In this document: positions 41,386-53,880 of the stretch, piece after piece
Numbering within the stretch: position 1 is the first letter of the stretch
How the letters are laid out: each line of letters begins with the position of its first letter
DNA from: Oscheius sp. JU75
Taxonomy: Eukaryota > Nematoda > Chromadorea > Rhabditida > Rhabditidae
Length of the DNA stretch: 64,000 nucleotides
Assembly (NCBI GenBank): GCA_037178855.1
Contig: JASJZC010000006.1
Coordinates: 8,226,501 to 8,290,500 of the forward strand
Reading direction: 5' to 3'
The notes under the pieces: generated by a model
The model's database searches: none
What the model saw: the letters and a program-made list of their open reading frames with translations, nothing else
Told to the model about the DNA's origin: nothing
Position numbers and translations under genes: made by a program

Positions 41386-44300
41386 CTGAAAAACAGAAAA
41401 ATATTTAGTATTTGAACGCGAGGAAGGAGAGGAGCGTTATCTTGATGATGTCAACTTAATGAGATGCCGTTCTAGGTCTAAAGTTGGCAAACTCGCCCTA
41501 CTCATTAATAATAACCCGCCAATACACAACGGGTGGTAAGATTTCTTGCCGAGGGGCAGCGTCAAGAGTGTCGACGACAAGTCATGCTGACGTGAAAAAA
41601 GTAAATGGACCAGCTGGGGGTCAGAGGGAAAGCTTGTCATAATGATCTGTAAATCGAATTACTGGGAATCAGTCTTTTAAGAACTTCATCGTGGGAGCAA
41701 TTGATACAAATATCTAAAGTGCGCTAGTTTCTGAGGAGGACTCTGTCTGTTTGTTTGTTGTTCTTTGAATTTGTCGCAGTGACATCACTGAGTCTTTTGT
41801 AACTACGAAGCGGCGCCACTGCAAACTGAAGGCAAATGGACGGCTGGTAAATCGCCTAAATCTGTGTCCGTTTTAAATTTGGAGTGCTTCGATTCGAGAG
41901 AAATCTGCGCGGGAAAGTAAAAACGGCAAAAGAACTTTTTTGTAGACCGATTAAGATTGAAAAACCCTTCGGAAGGTGTTTTGAATTTTTCACAAAAAGA
42001 TTAAACGGTTGACCCAAGTAGGAGATGTACCCGGCACGATTTGTTTCGTAGACGAAGCTCTAACCGACTGAGCCAAGCGGAGAAAGGACGCGCCGATTAT
42101 TTAGGAGATCCATGAAAGAAAGACAGGCGCACTTCCAAGAGATAGGCAAAAGCAATGTACTGTCGTTAGCATTCAAGTTTTTAAAGGGATACAACTTCTG
42201 GAGAAGCTTTGCATACTGCCGGACAGAGTTAAAGAACAAGGGAATTTTTACAGCTGCACATTTTCACACTGGTGTGACAGAACTTTGAGTCTTAATTACC
42301 TGATTCTGTCCCAATGGATTCCGGGTAAGACAGCTGTAGCCCGAGATTGTATTTGTAAGACACTGTCAACATAAAACAGGAAACGTAGTATCACTCCCTA
42401 CAATCTCAAACTCTATCTTTGATCGGGAATGGGCAACACACATGCTGGATTATTCAGTGTTTAGTCAGAACGAAAGCTATAAGGTTTCGGAAAAAGGGTA
42501 ATCACGCAGACCGCGGAGCCTGTATGGGGCGGAAATTGAAGTAGTCGAGGTGGACTAATAGAGAGAGAGAGAGAGAGAGAGTACTTGTGTGATTATATAG
42601 GGGAGATTTCATATGCTGATTACCCCCACAGCCCACAGTTGTAATTGAGTTTCTACGGAGAAACCAAAGAAAAAGAGCGAAGATAATTGATCAAGAGGAT
42701 GAGGAAAATGTCAGGTCTCTGTCAACTGACAGCTAGCTCGGGAACATAGAACCAAGTTAAATATATACGATTTCACAGCTGAACGCTCAGCCCCGTTCAA
42801 CTTTTGACACTTCCGCCAATTGGTAAAAGATCAAATGGAAGGACAGCAAAAACACGAATTTACTGACGAGGTTCCTTTCAAATCGAGGCTCTGACGTATG
42901 AATATGACCGATCTGACAGGGACAAAGTATAAGCTGCAGGTGTACAATTTCCATTAGCGACAAGTGAACTAGGGATGAGGTGACGAGCCGTGTTTTTTGG
43001 GAAAGCATGGCGTGCCAGGAGCTAGTCATCTGGAACGTGGAATTCACGCCAATTTCAAGGCTGGATCCCAATTTCGAGGGTCATTTGTATGGAGCCAGAT
43101 GACAAGCAACACATAGATGTGTGTGTATGTATTTGCTATAAAAATAAGAATGACGAAGAAATCGGAGCAGTGGTTGAGCTCGTTCGAAATTCATAGAGGG
43201 TATTCATAGAAACCACCGCACGCGCGGTTGACCTAGAGCATTTGTATTATTGTGCGCTTAGCAGATTATAGCACAGAAAAAGGGTCAAAATGTGGAGAAG
43301 CCCCCGGAAGTGGCACAATTATGGCAATTATGAGGAGGGATGAGTCTGCTCTCCTAGAGAGAGAGAGAGAGAGAAAGAGTCATAGGAGAGAAAGAGAGAT
43401 TCAGCAGACTACTGGAAAATGACTGATTGTCCACATGGCTCAAGTGAGAGAGAGAGAAAGAACGAGATGTTCTTTGCGAGGAACATCTCAGGTTACCAAG
43501 TAGCTTTGAACTTTCGAGTCAGGGTAGTCGCTCTGTCTCTCTGTCTTTCTGGGGAAGCCTAAGTTTGAAAAAACGTACGAGTTATTTAAAGCTACACGTC
43601 AGTGACATTCGAGTTTGCAAGAGCAATAGGGCACAGCTTGTTGTGTTGGGATAATTTATAACCTCGGGCCCCCATGGGACAGGTGAGGGCTGATGAGAAA
43701 AAAGATTGAGGAAGCACGTGGTAGATCAGAGGGAAGAGTGCTTAACTGCAAAGAGGAGGTCAAAGAGGTATTTGTGAACGAGTGAGAGAGAGGAAGAGAT
43801 GAGACAGAGTAATGAAGAGACGCGTCCTCTTCCCGACCCTAATTAGACAGAAAAGGTATATGTATTTGGTGGTCCTTCGAGAGCCCCACCAGAATTATTC
43901 ATCCGTATGAGACAGAGACAGAACTAATCGAGAACACTGTGGACAAGGGGGGAAGCCTGAAAATTGTAATTGGCTCGTAATTGGCTGTTATGTTATTCCA
44001 GCGAGCTCGGATCAGTGTCCTGGAATCGGAAATGCTTCCGATTGGGATAAGATCACTTTCTGTTTTTGGATTCCCAGAGTCAGGAAGAGTGTATCGGATA
44101 ATCGAATCCGAAAGGGGACGGTTGAACGAAGCGCAAGGGGAGAATTGATCCTGCTCTCGTCAACCAGAAAGTCATTTCTGTCCTAATCCCCACGCACAAA
44201 ACCCAAGACAGCCGTTAATACCCAGGCCGAAAGGGGCGGGGGACCAACTTCATCAGTCAAGAAGTCTTTTCACCCTCTGGAATATTCCGTGGTGTTCGGG

Positions 44301-45550
44301 GGGAGAAGAGTCTATGGCGTGTCATGTTTAATCCACCGGTCGAGGAAAAAAAGAACATGTTCAGATGACGCGAGAGAGACCCACTGGGACCACGAAATGA
44401 GTGGAAACAGGTGCCGAAGAAGGGGGAGGGGTTGTGGAGTCTGATCTCGGAGGGAGATGGTCCGCGATTCACGGAAAAAAGGGGAATAAACAGAGCTCTG
44501 CCGACGCAGTGGATACACAAAAGTTTTAATAATATTTAGAAGAGGAAGCAGAATAACGACCCGAGGGCACAAAGTGGCAGAAATTGGTTCGTCTAATGAA
44601 ATGGATTAACCCAAAGGAGTGAACTCGTCTCCACATTCCGCGAAAAAGACACTTGCAGTGCTAGAGGTGGAAGGTCGGAATGGTTCTTAGCTGTTTCGCA
44701 GATTTTAAAACTTGGATAGCACACGATGAGGGTACATATTATCAGTAAGGCAGAGAGATAGTAAGACAGTGATACAGAATGACAAAGAGACAGAAAGACA
44801 ATGAGACAGTGAGACAGATAGACAGAGAAACGGAGAGGCAGGGAGACAGCGAGACAGACAAATAGAGAAAGAAAGACAGAGAGATAGAACACGAAGACAG
44901 AGTCAGAGAGACAGAGAGACACAAAAACATAGAGACAAAAAGATGTCCGCATGCGTAGATCACGAAGCTGAAATTTCTAGGACAGCGACTATCAAGCGAC
45001 AAATAATTATATAATATCCTACGTACAGTAATAGGGACATAGTGTAATACAGGCGCCATTATCTCTCCTGCAATATTCCTGAAACCACAGTTCAGGTTCT
45101 TATTTGTTGTGTACTTTTCTTCAGTTTTATCCCCCGAATAACAGCGAGAAGAACTTCTTTTTTCAAGTGACGAACTGTTTGTTTGACTTGTCTGCCTCAG
45201 CTTGTTTATACGAAAATGTTTCAAAGAGATTTGCAATGCTCTTCCCTACTTCGTTCAGATCCGGTACATGAGAAGATGCCCTATGACTGAATCATGATAG
45301 CAATACAATATCCAATCCTTTTCCAAAACAAGAGTGCAATCTATGAGGAGGTGTCCATGATCATCGAGCAGCTTGTTTTCTACCTTCCTCGCGCACACGC
45401 CGGAGACCCGATGGGTTAATGTTTATTCTATTCTCTGTTGACTGCGTTAAATATTATTGAGGCTGAGGGGAAGCCGTCTCGGACTTTAAATACACACCCT
45501 CCCTCGATTCCTGTCAATTGTTCCCCTACCTGCGTCCATTTTACCCCACA
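41386..45550. other. gene-poor intergenic region
   Basis: No coding exon is supported. A tRNA-like fragment lies at about 42,025-42,085. GA-rich tracts lie at 42,557-42,592 and 43,350-43,460. A 5' exon of the peptide GPCR could be hidden here, but none is recognisable. Confidence 0.35.
44755..44945 (+). repeat. degenerate AGACAGAG-type purine tract
   Basis: About 190 nt of (GA)nCAGAGA variants. Its complement translates as Leu/Ser/Val/Cys repeats, which explains the long apparent open frames here. Confidence 0.7.
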
Positions 45551-46274
45551 ATGAGACTCAACACCCAGTACCTTCAATCGAACCGCGGATTCATCAAGAT
45601 CGCTGAGATTATAATTGAGATAGTCATCGCCTGTCTCCTCTGCTCCAACTACTACTTGGGAAGATCCAACTGCATCACGGATGGCCGACTCGGCTATTCC
45701 TCGATCCTCAACTTTGTCTGTCTGATCATCAACGTCGTCTTGCTCTTTTTGAACTTGGTCACCTTGGCTACTTGGGGGTTGGTAAGTCAGTTTCTACATC
45801 CTATTTCCAACATAGAGCTGCAGTGGGATACTTTTTCGTAAGATATTTGAATTACTAGAGCCCCGCGCAGAAATATGCTTTAGAGTTATACGACAATAGG
45901 GTTTAACCCACCGGCTCGCATCAATGGCGCAGTGCGAGGTGGTACCATCTCAGGGTTCAAGTTCGAATAAAAAAAACTTGAACTTGTTTTTTCCCTTTGG
46001 TATTAGGCTATACTTTATCATTGGAAACAGACTGTATTTGCTTACAGGAGCGAATTTACTCCATCGTCTGCACCCTCCTCTTCCTGGTCGCCCTCGGTCT
46101 TCTGATCTGGTACCACATCGAGTACCGCTACGCGGATGCCCGTCTGATCATCTGCACTGTAAGGACTTTCCATTTTCGAAATAGACAAAAGTTTAGATCC
46201 TGTTCGGAGTTCAATTCCTCCTGTACCTCTTCGATGTGAAGATTCTCCAGGGAGAAGCCCCTAATTGGTCCTAA
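45551..46274 (+). CDS. small four-transmembrane protein (MARVEL-like)
   Basis: Three exons (45551-45781, 46048-46158, 46197-46274) join in frame to 139 residues. Four hydrophobic segments: IAEIIIEIVIACLLC, ILNFVCLIINVVLLFLNLVT, SIVCTLLFLVALGLLIWYH and LIICTILFGVQFLLYLFDV, with short loops and a charged N-terminus (MRLNTQYLQSNRGFIK). Size and topology fit MARVEL/CMTM-type proteins of membrane trafficking or cell junctions, but no signature residue fixes the family. The first intron contains a tRNA-like repeat (about 45,920-45,967). Confidence 0.75.
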
Positions 46275-46919
46275 AAACACATTCCACATGTCTTGTAACT
46301 GTAAAAACTGTATATAAAGTCAGTATTTCAAAGGTGTTTTGAACGAAAGGCACGTGCGAAGTGCTCCGGCGTTTTCAATATGTTGACACAATGGGACACA
46401 CAAACATGACGCCGGCGGAAAACAGGAACAGCCTAGACTTTTGAGAACTGAAGCATGTCTACTGTTTTGGTACAAGTAGTGCAAGGACTCCATGACCAAA
46501 TTGACTAATAAGATGGCATCGTCAACCTGGCCGGAGTTTTCTCCCAGCAGTTTAAATTTTCTTGAAATTTGAAGCTCCCGCCATCGGTCCCGCTCCTATT
46601 TGCGATTCGTACCTGGGCCATTTGCCAGCGGGCAGTCCTTCGACAGGCCGGCGAGCTGTGCCAGGAGTAAAAACTATATAAATCTCTGTACCTGACCAGA
46701 CCAACCTGGTTTCGTGGCAAAACCCGTAGCCCCGCCCTGGGTCCCACCTTGACCTGGCCATTCAGCTATTTCTATTCCTGCTTATAAGTCAGAGAAGTCG
46801 ATAGAAATCAGTTAATTGACCAGCCATGGCCCAAAAAATTATTACGACGGTCAAATTAGTTTTCTACTGGACAGAAGATCCATAAATTCAATAGATCTTT
46901 CATACGAGAGCCATTCGCA

Positions 46920-47190
46920 ATAATACGTCTCCTGTGTCTCGTCTTCCTTATCCTTTCTCCGACAGTCGCTGCCTTCAGCTGGACCCAGCCTGACCAGGGA
47001 CACGTCTGCAAATCTGGAGAGAATGGAACAGCTCCCGGAATCAGGGAGATTGACTCGGCAGGGCGGATTGATAGCTTTCAAATCTACGTCGATAGGGACA
47101 CGTTTAAGGAGCTTCCATTTTCTACAAGGGCTGCGGCAACCGCTATGATGCGAACAGCAGCAAGAACAGCAGCTGTACTGGTACCCTAGA
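46920..47190 (+). pseudogene. decayed secreted Kunitz-like fragment
   Basis: An open segment reads like a signal peptide lacking its Met (IRLLCLVFLILSPTVAAFSW, with ATA where ATG is expected), then DQGHVCKSGENGTAPG. In a second frame it continues SIFYKGCGNRYDANSSKNSS, which matches the FxYxGCxGNxN core of Kunitz/BPTI domains. The missing start and the frame change make a functional gene unlikely. Whether an intron bridges the frames cannot be settled from sequence alone. Confidence 0.35.
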
Positions 47191-47744
47191 CCCTAGTTTT
47201 TTTCGACTTTCAAATGTCTCTGACGCCCTCCTTCGTTTCGGGACACGTCTGATATGTCTGAACACTTGGTTTACTATTCAAGTATATTATTCAGAAAGAA
47301 AAACAATAAGACCGCTCATTTGCGGGGTAAGAGAAAAGAAGAATTAGAACATCAGGAAAATGAGGGCGCTTTGGCGGGGTTACGGTAGATCGTGCCGTGA
47401 CCCAATTAAAATTGGAGCGAAGAGAGAGAAATAGGAACAGCTACAACAATAACTCAGCCAAGAAGTTTAAAAAACGAACTGGCGCGAAGTGTTAAACATT
47501 GAGAGATTAGTTTGTTCAGCCGATATCTTGAAAACACAGTCCTTCAAACCGATCGGGACGGAATCCATTTAACGTGGCAACGTTAAAATCTCAAACATTC
47601 ACACAACGTTGAATATCGGACAAAGAAAATTTAGTAGAAAGAGAAAACCGGCTTGGCTGTGTATCCAACGTAGCCACGTTGCTTCGGCCAGGCTCCACTC
47701 GGTTTGAAGGACTGCGCTTCCAACTTTCCAGTTGAACAGCCTAT

Positions 47745-48147
47745 ATGTCACATAATTGTGTCAATAGGTCACGCAAAGAAGTTTTTGTGTCTGTGTCTTT
47801 GAAAGAACGAACTACACCAAACTTTTCAGACCACCAATCGTGTACTGGATATCATGTGAGCAATGGTAGCTGCGGCATTTCCGGTGAATGGGAGAGCTGT
47901 AAATCTGGGCCTGACTACAAGAACTGAGGGACACTATTGTGTGAAGCACTTGATGGAATTGGGCGGTTTCTGCTGTAACCGAGGAGCCTCTGATTGTTGG
48001 ATTGAAAACTGAGTAGCTCCGGAATGTGATGCTCGTGGATTGAATACGATCACTGACAGTAAAAAGAATTTCTACCTGGGACGCAACTGTACCCACAACT
48101 TCTGTCCCGCGGCCTCGACCTGTCAACAGAGAGAGTTCTATACTTAA
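47745..48147 (+). pseudogene. decayed Cys-rich fragment, possibly the second half of the same locus
   Basis: Open segments in shifting frames: SCTGYHVSNGSCGISGEWES; GHYCVKHLMELGGFCCNRG; and, after an in-frame TGA, ECDARGLNTITDSKKNFYLG and NCTHNFCPAASTCQQREFYT before TAA. The Cys spacing suggests nematode Kunitz or lustrin-type repeats. At least one stop and one frame change are needed to read through. Confidence 0.3.
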
Positions 48148-48520
48148 TTCTGTAAAAAAGTTTAATGAAACTGTTTTAACAGAGCCAGAGACAGAGACTT
48201 AAAGACTCAAGAGAGACTGAGAGACAAAGAGACAGATTGATGAATACCGATATTAGGTGTTACGGACAGCATAGGTGTATGACATGATACACCCCCTCAT
48301 GTGTGCTGTCTGGATTGGCTACTCTGGTACTTCACTGAACAACATTTTCTAAAAGTGACTCGAATGTCAGCACTCCCCCTCGACCTCACTCTAGTCAGAA
48401 GCCAAACTGCTTTGATTTATGAGTTCAATCAGCGCCATTAGTCGGTCAATCGTCGTCCATTCAACTGAAAACTGGCCTAGACCGAGCATTTCCTTCATCT
48501 TCTCTTGGAAAACCTGCTAA
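48148..48520. other. spacer upstream of the Srh-like receptor
   Basis: A short AGACAGAG tract lies at 48,180-48,240. No coding evidence. Confidence 0.3.
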
Positions 48521-50051
48521 ATGATCGAATGCAGTCACGATCCCTACCCTATAGCATTTCTAGTGGCTCTTCGAATAGCAGCCGTCGTTACGCTGCCCAT
48601 CAATCTATTCGGCTTGTACTTGATTGTGTTCAAGGTAAGTAAACTTTTGGCCGTGGGCTAAGGGTAACGTGCATAGTGGCAAAACGAACTCGCTTCTCGG
48701 CCTTTCTTTTTGTTTTCCTAAAAATAGACAATTTAGAGCCCAAAGCACATGAAAGATGCACGGATCATCTTGTTCACTTATCAGCTCTGCAACACCTGCT
48801 TCGATTTCTGGATTAATTCGATCATCGAGCCTGTCATGTTGTTTCCTCTTCCCTTTGGAAAGACCCACGGGCTTTTGCAACTTGTCTACGACATACCCAT
48901 TAATGTATTGTGATTTTCATCATCTCTCTATGCAAGGTTTAGACCGGCATAATGCTTTCCATAATCTTTGTCGTCAACACCATCTCTTCATTTCTGCAAG
49001 TGTTCCACTATCGACTCAACTTTGTCCTGCCAAACGACAGCATGTTAAAGTTCCACTCTCAATGGAAGTTTAGCGTCATGCGTTTTTTCTACTATGGCGT
49101 CTTTGATGGGGCCATCATAGCGGCCTTTTTTATCTGGAATGGGAATATGCCCGAGCAGGAGCAGCAGCTTCTCGCGGTGAGTAGGGTTTCGGGACCTGCC
49201 TGTATGCCTCTCCCCGATAGCTGGATGTCTTCTAAAGATACCGGTCACTAGCCACGTTGCTTTAGTCAGGGTCAGGGGGGATTGAGGGACAAGCAAGATG
49301 GCAGTCAAAGTAAGTCTCAAAAAGTAGCAGGCTATGCAAAGAAACTAGTCTATGTAAGAGGAAAAATCAATGTGATATTCTATCTCTCTGTCTCTAGGTC
49401 TCCTCTCTGTCCATCCATCAATATGGTCATTCAGTCATGATATTCAGTTTTCATAGAGTCATTCTGACAGAAGCCTGGACCAAAACGTGTACTGTACAAA
49501 GAGGCATTTTCCAGACTTACACCTGCGCTCGTTCACTGTTTGCAAACAGGGATCTTGAGACGTTCGATTGGCATAAAACTTACTACATGTTCATTGTTTT
49601 CACAATCGAGAGTATGTCTTTCTTGTCACTAGCTCCATGAAATGTCCAGGTATCATCGCGATTCTCACATCTCTAACAATGTTGGGATTGTCTTTCTACT
49701 ACCTACCACGTCTTCCAGCCATATCGGAAAAGACTCAGCGTCTTCAGAAAGAGTTCCAGACGTCTCTCTTCTTCCAGGCCTTCATCCCGCTCATTTTCGT
49801 CATGCTACCCGGTCTCGTCTTTGAAATTTTCACTGTCATCGGATACACCGAGATGCAGAGTACAATACAATCAAGTACTACTAATTTATAGTGTTTCAGC
49901 GCTAACTAATGTGATGATGGTTTTACTCTCATTCTACGGGGCCATGTCTTCGGTTTTGATGATAATTTTCATCAGAGACTACCGCAACTTCACTCTACAA
50001 CTGCTGATAATGAAATCGAAAGTGGTACCATCGGAATCTTCAACCAGTTGA
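48521..50051 (+). CDS. nematode 7TM chemoreceptor (Srh/Sri-like)
   Basis: Six exons (48521-48634, 48737-48904, 48943-49176, 49515-49611, 49650-49859, 49900-50051) join in frame to 324 residues. TM1: ALRIAAVVTLPINLFGLYLI followed by VFKSPKHMKD, the typical Srh/Sri opening (PINLFG...KSPK). TM2: RIILFTYQLCNTCFDFWINS. TM3: TGIMLSIIFVVNTISSFLQ. A middle segment ends FFYYGVFDGAIIAAFFIW. TM5: IIAILTSLTMLGLSFYYLP. TM6: QAFIPLIFVMLPGLVFEIF. TM7: NVMMVLLSFYGAMSSVLMI followed by FIRDYRNF. Probably a sensory-neuron receptor for an environmental chemical. Not closely similar to the 6.9-9.8 kb receptor, so these are not recent tandem copies. Confidence 0.85.
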
Positions 50052-51617
50052 ATCTGCATCAGCAATAAAACAGACGTAGACATGAAGACAAGAGACATAG
50101 AGATAGAGAGATAAAAGATGGCTTCTTTAGTAGTTTTGAAAAGAAAATAAGGATAATCAGCATTAGATAAACTACAATACGGCTTCCCTCATCAACTATG
50201 TTTGCTGTCCAAAAACTGATTGCTCTCAGAGTATCAATGTCCAGTAGGAATCCTCACAAAATGATGTCAACCTTCATCTCCAGGGCTTCCCTATTTTTCA
50301 CTCTTCGGATTTAAGTATAAGCAAGATTCTATGGGTCGCTTCCTAGTTCCCAAAACCGTTTTTCTCGCGTAGATTGACGTCATCTCCTCGATCGGAGAAC
50401 CTGTATCCATGTGCGAGCGACAGAGCTTTTCCTCTTCCTCACAGTCGACAAACAGACCACACTTAACGTCACTGACCAGTCCCTCACTCTCTCTCTTTCT
50501 CCTCTCTCTGTTCACTCACAGCCTCGTTCTGAACCAGAGTAGAGGGCCAGTCCATCCCTTCCGCCCACTCTTAAAGGGATCAGTCTTAGTGCCCGCGGGC
50601 ACTCTGTTCCCTGTGTCTTCTGCTCAATTAATCCCCGATTCAAGTCCCTTTTGCAATAGTTCAGTTCCGTGATTTGTCATATTCCAGCTGTGTTGACTGT
50701 CGTGAGTCAGTCCGTCTCCCGTCTCCCTCTCTGACGCAAAACATTATACCCTTTTAGGCCCCGAAGGCCAATCCTCAAGCTAATGTATTCTGTCTCCAGG
50801 TGTGTGTGTGTGTCTGCCCTTTATTGGCCTCGATCATATCATCCAAGACTTATGTTTGGTCTGGAAGCCAGAGTACACAAACATGCTTTATTATGTGGGA
50901 GCCCATCTTCCATAAAGGCGGCCCCGTCTGATTCCCATACCCCGCAGTCTTTTTGCCGACTGAATAAAATGGGAGTCTTTTGCATCAGTTTGTTTTCTGC
51001 AGGGAAACCTGTTCCATTACTGGTATCGTCTTTCTGAATCAGGGTCAATCATGTTAGCCTATCTTCCCTTCTCTATTCATTTTCAGTCAACCCAAAGTCG
51101 AATACAATTCCAAATAGCAAGACTGTTTTACCGAATAGCGCAGGCGGTAACAATTCAGACTATAGAAACGAGGAGCCGCGTTCGAATCCTGCGCGTGACA
51201 AACGTTTTTGTCTTTCCATGAAACAGTCTAAAGCCCCTTACGAACGTTTTTAGCTTCACTAGTTTGTTCAAAACATTCAATTTCATCGCTTTAGACTTTC
51301 TATGCTTGGAGCACCGAATTCAGACTATGTCTAAATAGGAGCAAGGCCTCGAAAACTTTCTCGAGATCACACGTACATAAATTTGCATTACTTGTTTTCT
51401 AAGAATAGTCCCCACAGCTGTTGCACCTATTCCCGCTGATTACTTTTCTTTCGCAAGACTTTTCGTCGAAACCTCGTCGGTGTTTCCCCGACCGGCCACT
51501 ATTATCTCTCTCTGTGACGCAAGTTTCTCCACTCTTTGCGCTGTTCGGCGTCAAAACAGCATTTTCTTAAGCTGTCTTCTTGCCTCTCTTTCTAAATGCG
51601 TCTTTTTCAGCCAGAAC
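50052..51617. other. intergenic region
   Basis: A tRNA-like segment (about 51,128-51,205, plus) has a B-box-like GTTCGAATCC. A minus-strand open stretch near 50,480-50,330 (GLFVDCEEEEKLCRSHMDTG) looks protein-like, but no gene could be assembled around it. Confidence 0.3.
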
Positions 51618-51901
51618 ATGTCCACTTCCATGATTTCCATCCGAGTGACAGATGAGAATGGATCTCTCGTCGCGAACACACCTACACAGAACAGTTCCTG
51701 TAGACGACTCGTCTCTCCACCTCCCTCAAAAGACCGAGTATCTGCTGCCAACTTTTTCCTCAGCACTAAGGTAAGAGACAGAGAGAGATAGAGAGACAAG
51801 GAGACGCAGAGACAGGGAGACAGTGATAGACTTTATAGAGTATATTTCAGTCGTCTTCTCTGCAACCCTTCGGACAACAGACCAATCATCGACCACTGTA
51901 G
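51618..51901 (+). CDS. small hypothetical protein, two exons
   Basis: Exons 51618-51770 and 51851-51901 join in frame to 67 residues starting MSTSMISIRVTDENGSLVAN and ending QTNHRPL. The ATG lies 7 nt after TTTTTCAG, a likely spliced-leader acceptor, and the internal splice sites are good (GTAAGA, TATTTCAG). Low in hydrophobics, Ser/Thr-rich, no signal peptide, no recognised domain. It might instead be an alternative 5' end of the gene starting at 52,017, but the phases do not join cleanly. Confidence 0.45.
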
Positions 51902-52016
51902 ATCGAACCAATCGTCTAGATTGTCTTCCACCACCCATTCCAGTGATATCCCCACATAATAAAAGTTGTACATAAACAATTGACTTTCGTCAGACGCTTA
52001 CTTGGCAACCAGACTC

Positions 52017-53272
52017 ATGCCGCGCACACACAGAGGTTCGTTTTCTTTTCTGTTCGTTAATGTAACGTCGATTGTGAACTTCAGAGTTAGAGTTACGGAG
52101 AGACAGAGAGATAGAAACGCAGCAAGACAGAGAGATAGAGAGACAAAGAGATAGAAAGACAGAGAAACGCAGAGAGGGATAGAATCTTCTGGAACATAAA
52201 GCTTTTGGAACTCAAACTGTGTTCAGGTCTTCGTCAATCGTTCGTTTATCGCCTCGAGGTCAAAGGTGACGTGCCAGTTCATTCCAAGCACGAAGAAGTG
52301 TATGATCAGAAACACACAGCCAGGGATATCCTCCGTAGGCTATCTAACATGATCCGATGATGCTGAGTTGTAGCTTATGCACCGTACGTCCGATCACAGA
52401 CTCGTGAACATTTCGAGCCGGGACGACGTCATGACAACCACGAGCCAAGGCATGAGCCACGAAGACCAGCCAGCGACGATGAAGTAATCACTAGGCGGAA
52501 ACCGGAGAAGAAGAGAATCAGGTAAGACTACTTGACTATCGATCCAATGTTTTTGGGTTAGTTGGGACACGTCTGGAGATTCCGTTCGTCTCTACACACC
52601 GCCTTCTCCCGAAAGAGCTAAAAGTGCCGATGATGCTAGAAAACCGTCGAAAAAGCCGAAAACAAAGTGAGCGACTGTTTTTATAGAAGATCTTCTATCC
52701 GGAATCTGATCCCAGAACGCGCAACTTGGTACTGCGCCATTGGTACAAGTCGTCAGCGCGATTCTGTTAGAGTCACATACCAACTGGACAATTTAGAAAG
52801 AAGAAGCCGAAAATAGATGATGAAAAACGACGTCAAGCTGAAGAAGAGGAGAGGAGACGAAGACTACGGCTTGAAGAGGAAGAGAGAAGACGACGACTGG
52901 AAAAAGAGAGGCAGGCAGTTGAGGAAGAACGGAGGAGACGAGCCGGGATGGAAATACGGGCAATTAACGAGCAGAAACAGGTAAAAGATATTTTTTTCGT
53001 TCTAAGACAATTTTTCTAAGGCCCCAATTCATAAAAGTCGTGCACCGGCAAAGAAAGTAGCCGCTCCGAGACGGTCTCGCTCCGAAGAGGGTCGAAAACC
53101 GAAACCTGCAACCCGACAGAGAGCGAGAAGTTCCTCTCGAACAGCAGGTTCCAGTCGTCGCGGAGCAACCAGGTCTATTCAAAAACCAAAATGGAGCTAT
53201 GTGGGAGACCCGACAAGAAAAGCCTACGTGACTCGCGAAGCACCAACATATCTCTCCGATTTCCATTTTTAA
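52017..53272 (+). CDS. Arg/Lys-rich coiled-coil protein, unknown family
   Basis: Six exons (52017-52035, 52227-52334, 52374-52521, 52562-52666, 52797-52980, 53021-53272) join in frame to 271 residues. Residues about 85-125 are a charged linker (RRKPEKKRIS, then RLYTPPSPERAKSADD). Residues about 130-185 are a strong single-helix or coiled-coil region (EKRRQAEEEERRRRLRLEEE). The tail is basic (RQRARSSSRTAGSSRRGA) and ends WSYVGDPTRKAYVTREAPTY then LSDFHF. Introns include one of 39 nt. No family is recognised; composition suggests an RNA- or microtubule-binding protein. The intron at 52,667-52,796 is largely a SINE-like copy. The first 6-codon exon is the weakest part of the model. Confidence 0.6.
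52690..52760 (-). repeat. SINE-like tRNA-derived segment in coiled-coil gene intron
   Basis: The minus strand contains CAATGGCGCAGTACCAAGT and a B-box-like GGGATCAGATTCC. It belongs to the GCACTGCGCCAT family also present at 34.97, 61.07, 61.29 and 61.52 kb. Confidence 0.5.
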
Positions 53273-53429
53273 ACTTTTGCTCGGTTTTCGTCTGTAGGAA
53301 CATACGGTTATTGTCATTTTGTGATCTGGTTTATTACATATCGTCAAACATTAAAAATGGAATACTGTTTTAAAGAAATGTCAGAAAGACAGACAGAGAG
53401 ACACAGTGAGAGGGAGACAGAAAGCTAGT

Positions 53430-53750
53430 ACTAGAAGGAGGGAGGTAGTAGTATTTTTACTAATATTCAGATGCTGTTCACCCTTGTTCCCCCTATGTGT
53501 CTCTCTAATCCCAGAAAGATTTCGAGCCCACCTCCTGTCTATGGAGGCCTCGGCGATCTGCTTAGCGCTGTTGGTCTCTACGCTTCCGCTAGCCGACTCC
53601 CTTAGGCAGCCTCGGTGATCGTCGACGGCTGTGTAGAAGTAGCGGCAGCCGGGCTGGTGACCGTATCCAAAGTGCGTTCGATTTGACAAGTTCCGGCAAG
53701 TTTTGTTGTTAGACTTGACCTGTCAGGCTCCAGGACTTTAGCTCGATTTC
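53430..53750 (-). pseudogene. inverted, internally deleted copy of the 38.1-38.8 kb secreted-protein locus
   Basis: On the minus strand, about 53,745-53,695 matches 38,095-38,160 (CTGGAGCCTGACAGGTCAAG; CTTGCCGGAA). About 53,690-53,440 matches 38,530-38,790 (CTACTTCTACACAGCCGTCG; ACCAACAGCGCTAAGCAGAT; CAGGAGGTGGG). The intervening 375 nt, including signal peptide and charged region, are missing. The reading frame is shifted, so no equivalent protein is encoded. Confidence 0.7.
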
Positions 53751-53880
53751 ATTTTATGCAGTGTGAGTATACAATTCGTATCATTTCTTCATCAGCTTTA
53801 TTACTTATCTTACAGACCATAAACATCTTGCATACTTATTAGTTTTTCATCAACGAGGTTAGACCGGAGGGAACGGGGAT

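Noticed and set aside
42787-43071. Minus-strand frame with an NST site, as an N-terminal exon of the peptide GPCR
   Set aside because: No donor in the required phase could be matched to the 41,385 acceptor, and the translation lacks a clear signal or conserved feature.
42555-43460. Possible CRISPR-like or regularly spaced repeats
   Set aside because: These are simple GA microsatellites in eukaryotic intergenic DNA with no spacer structure.
44593-45236. Long minus-strand frames rich in Leu/Ser/Cys/Val that look like transmembrane proteins
   Set aside because: They are translations of the AGACAGAG/CTCTGTCT tract. The same Leu-Ser-Val pattern appears wherever such tracts occur.
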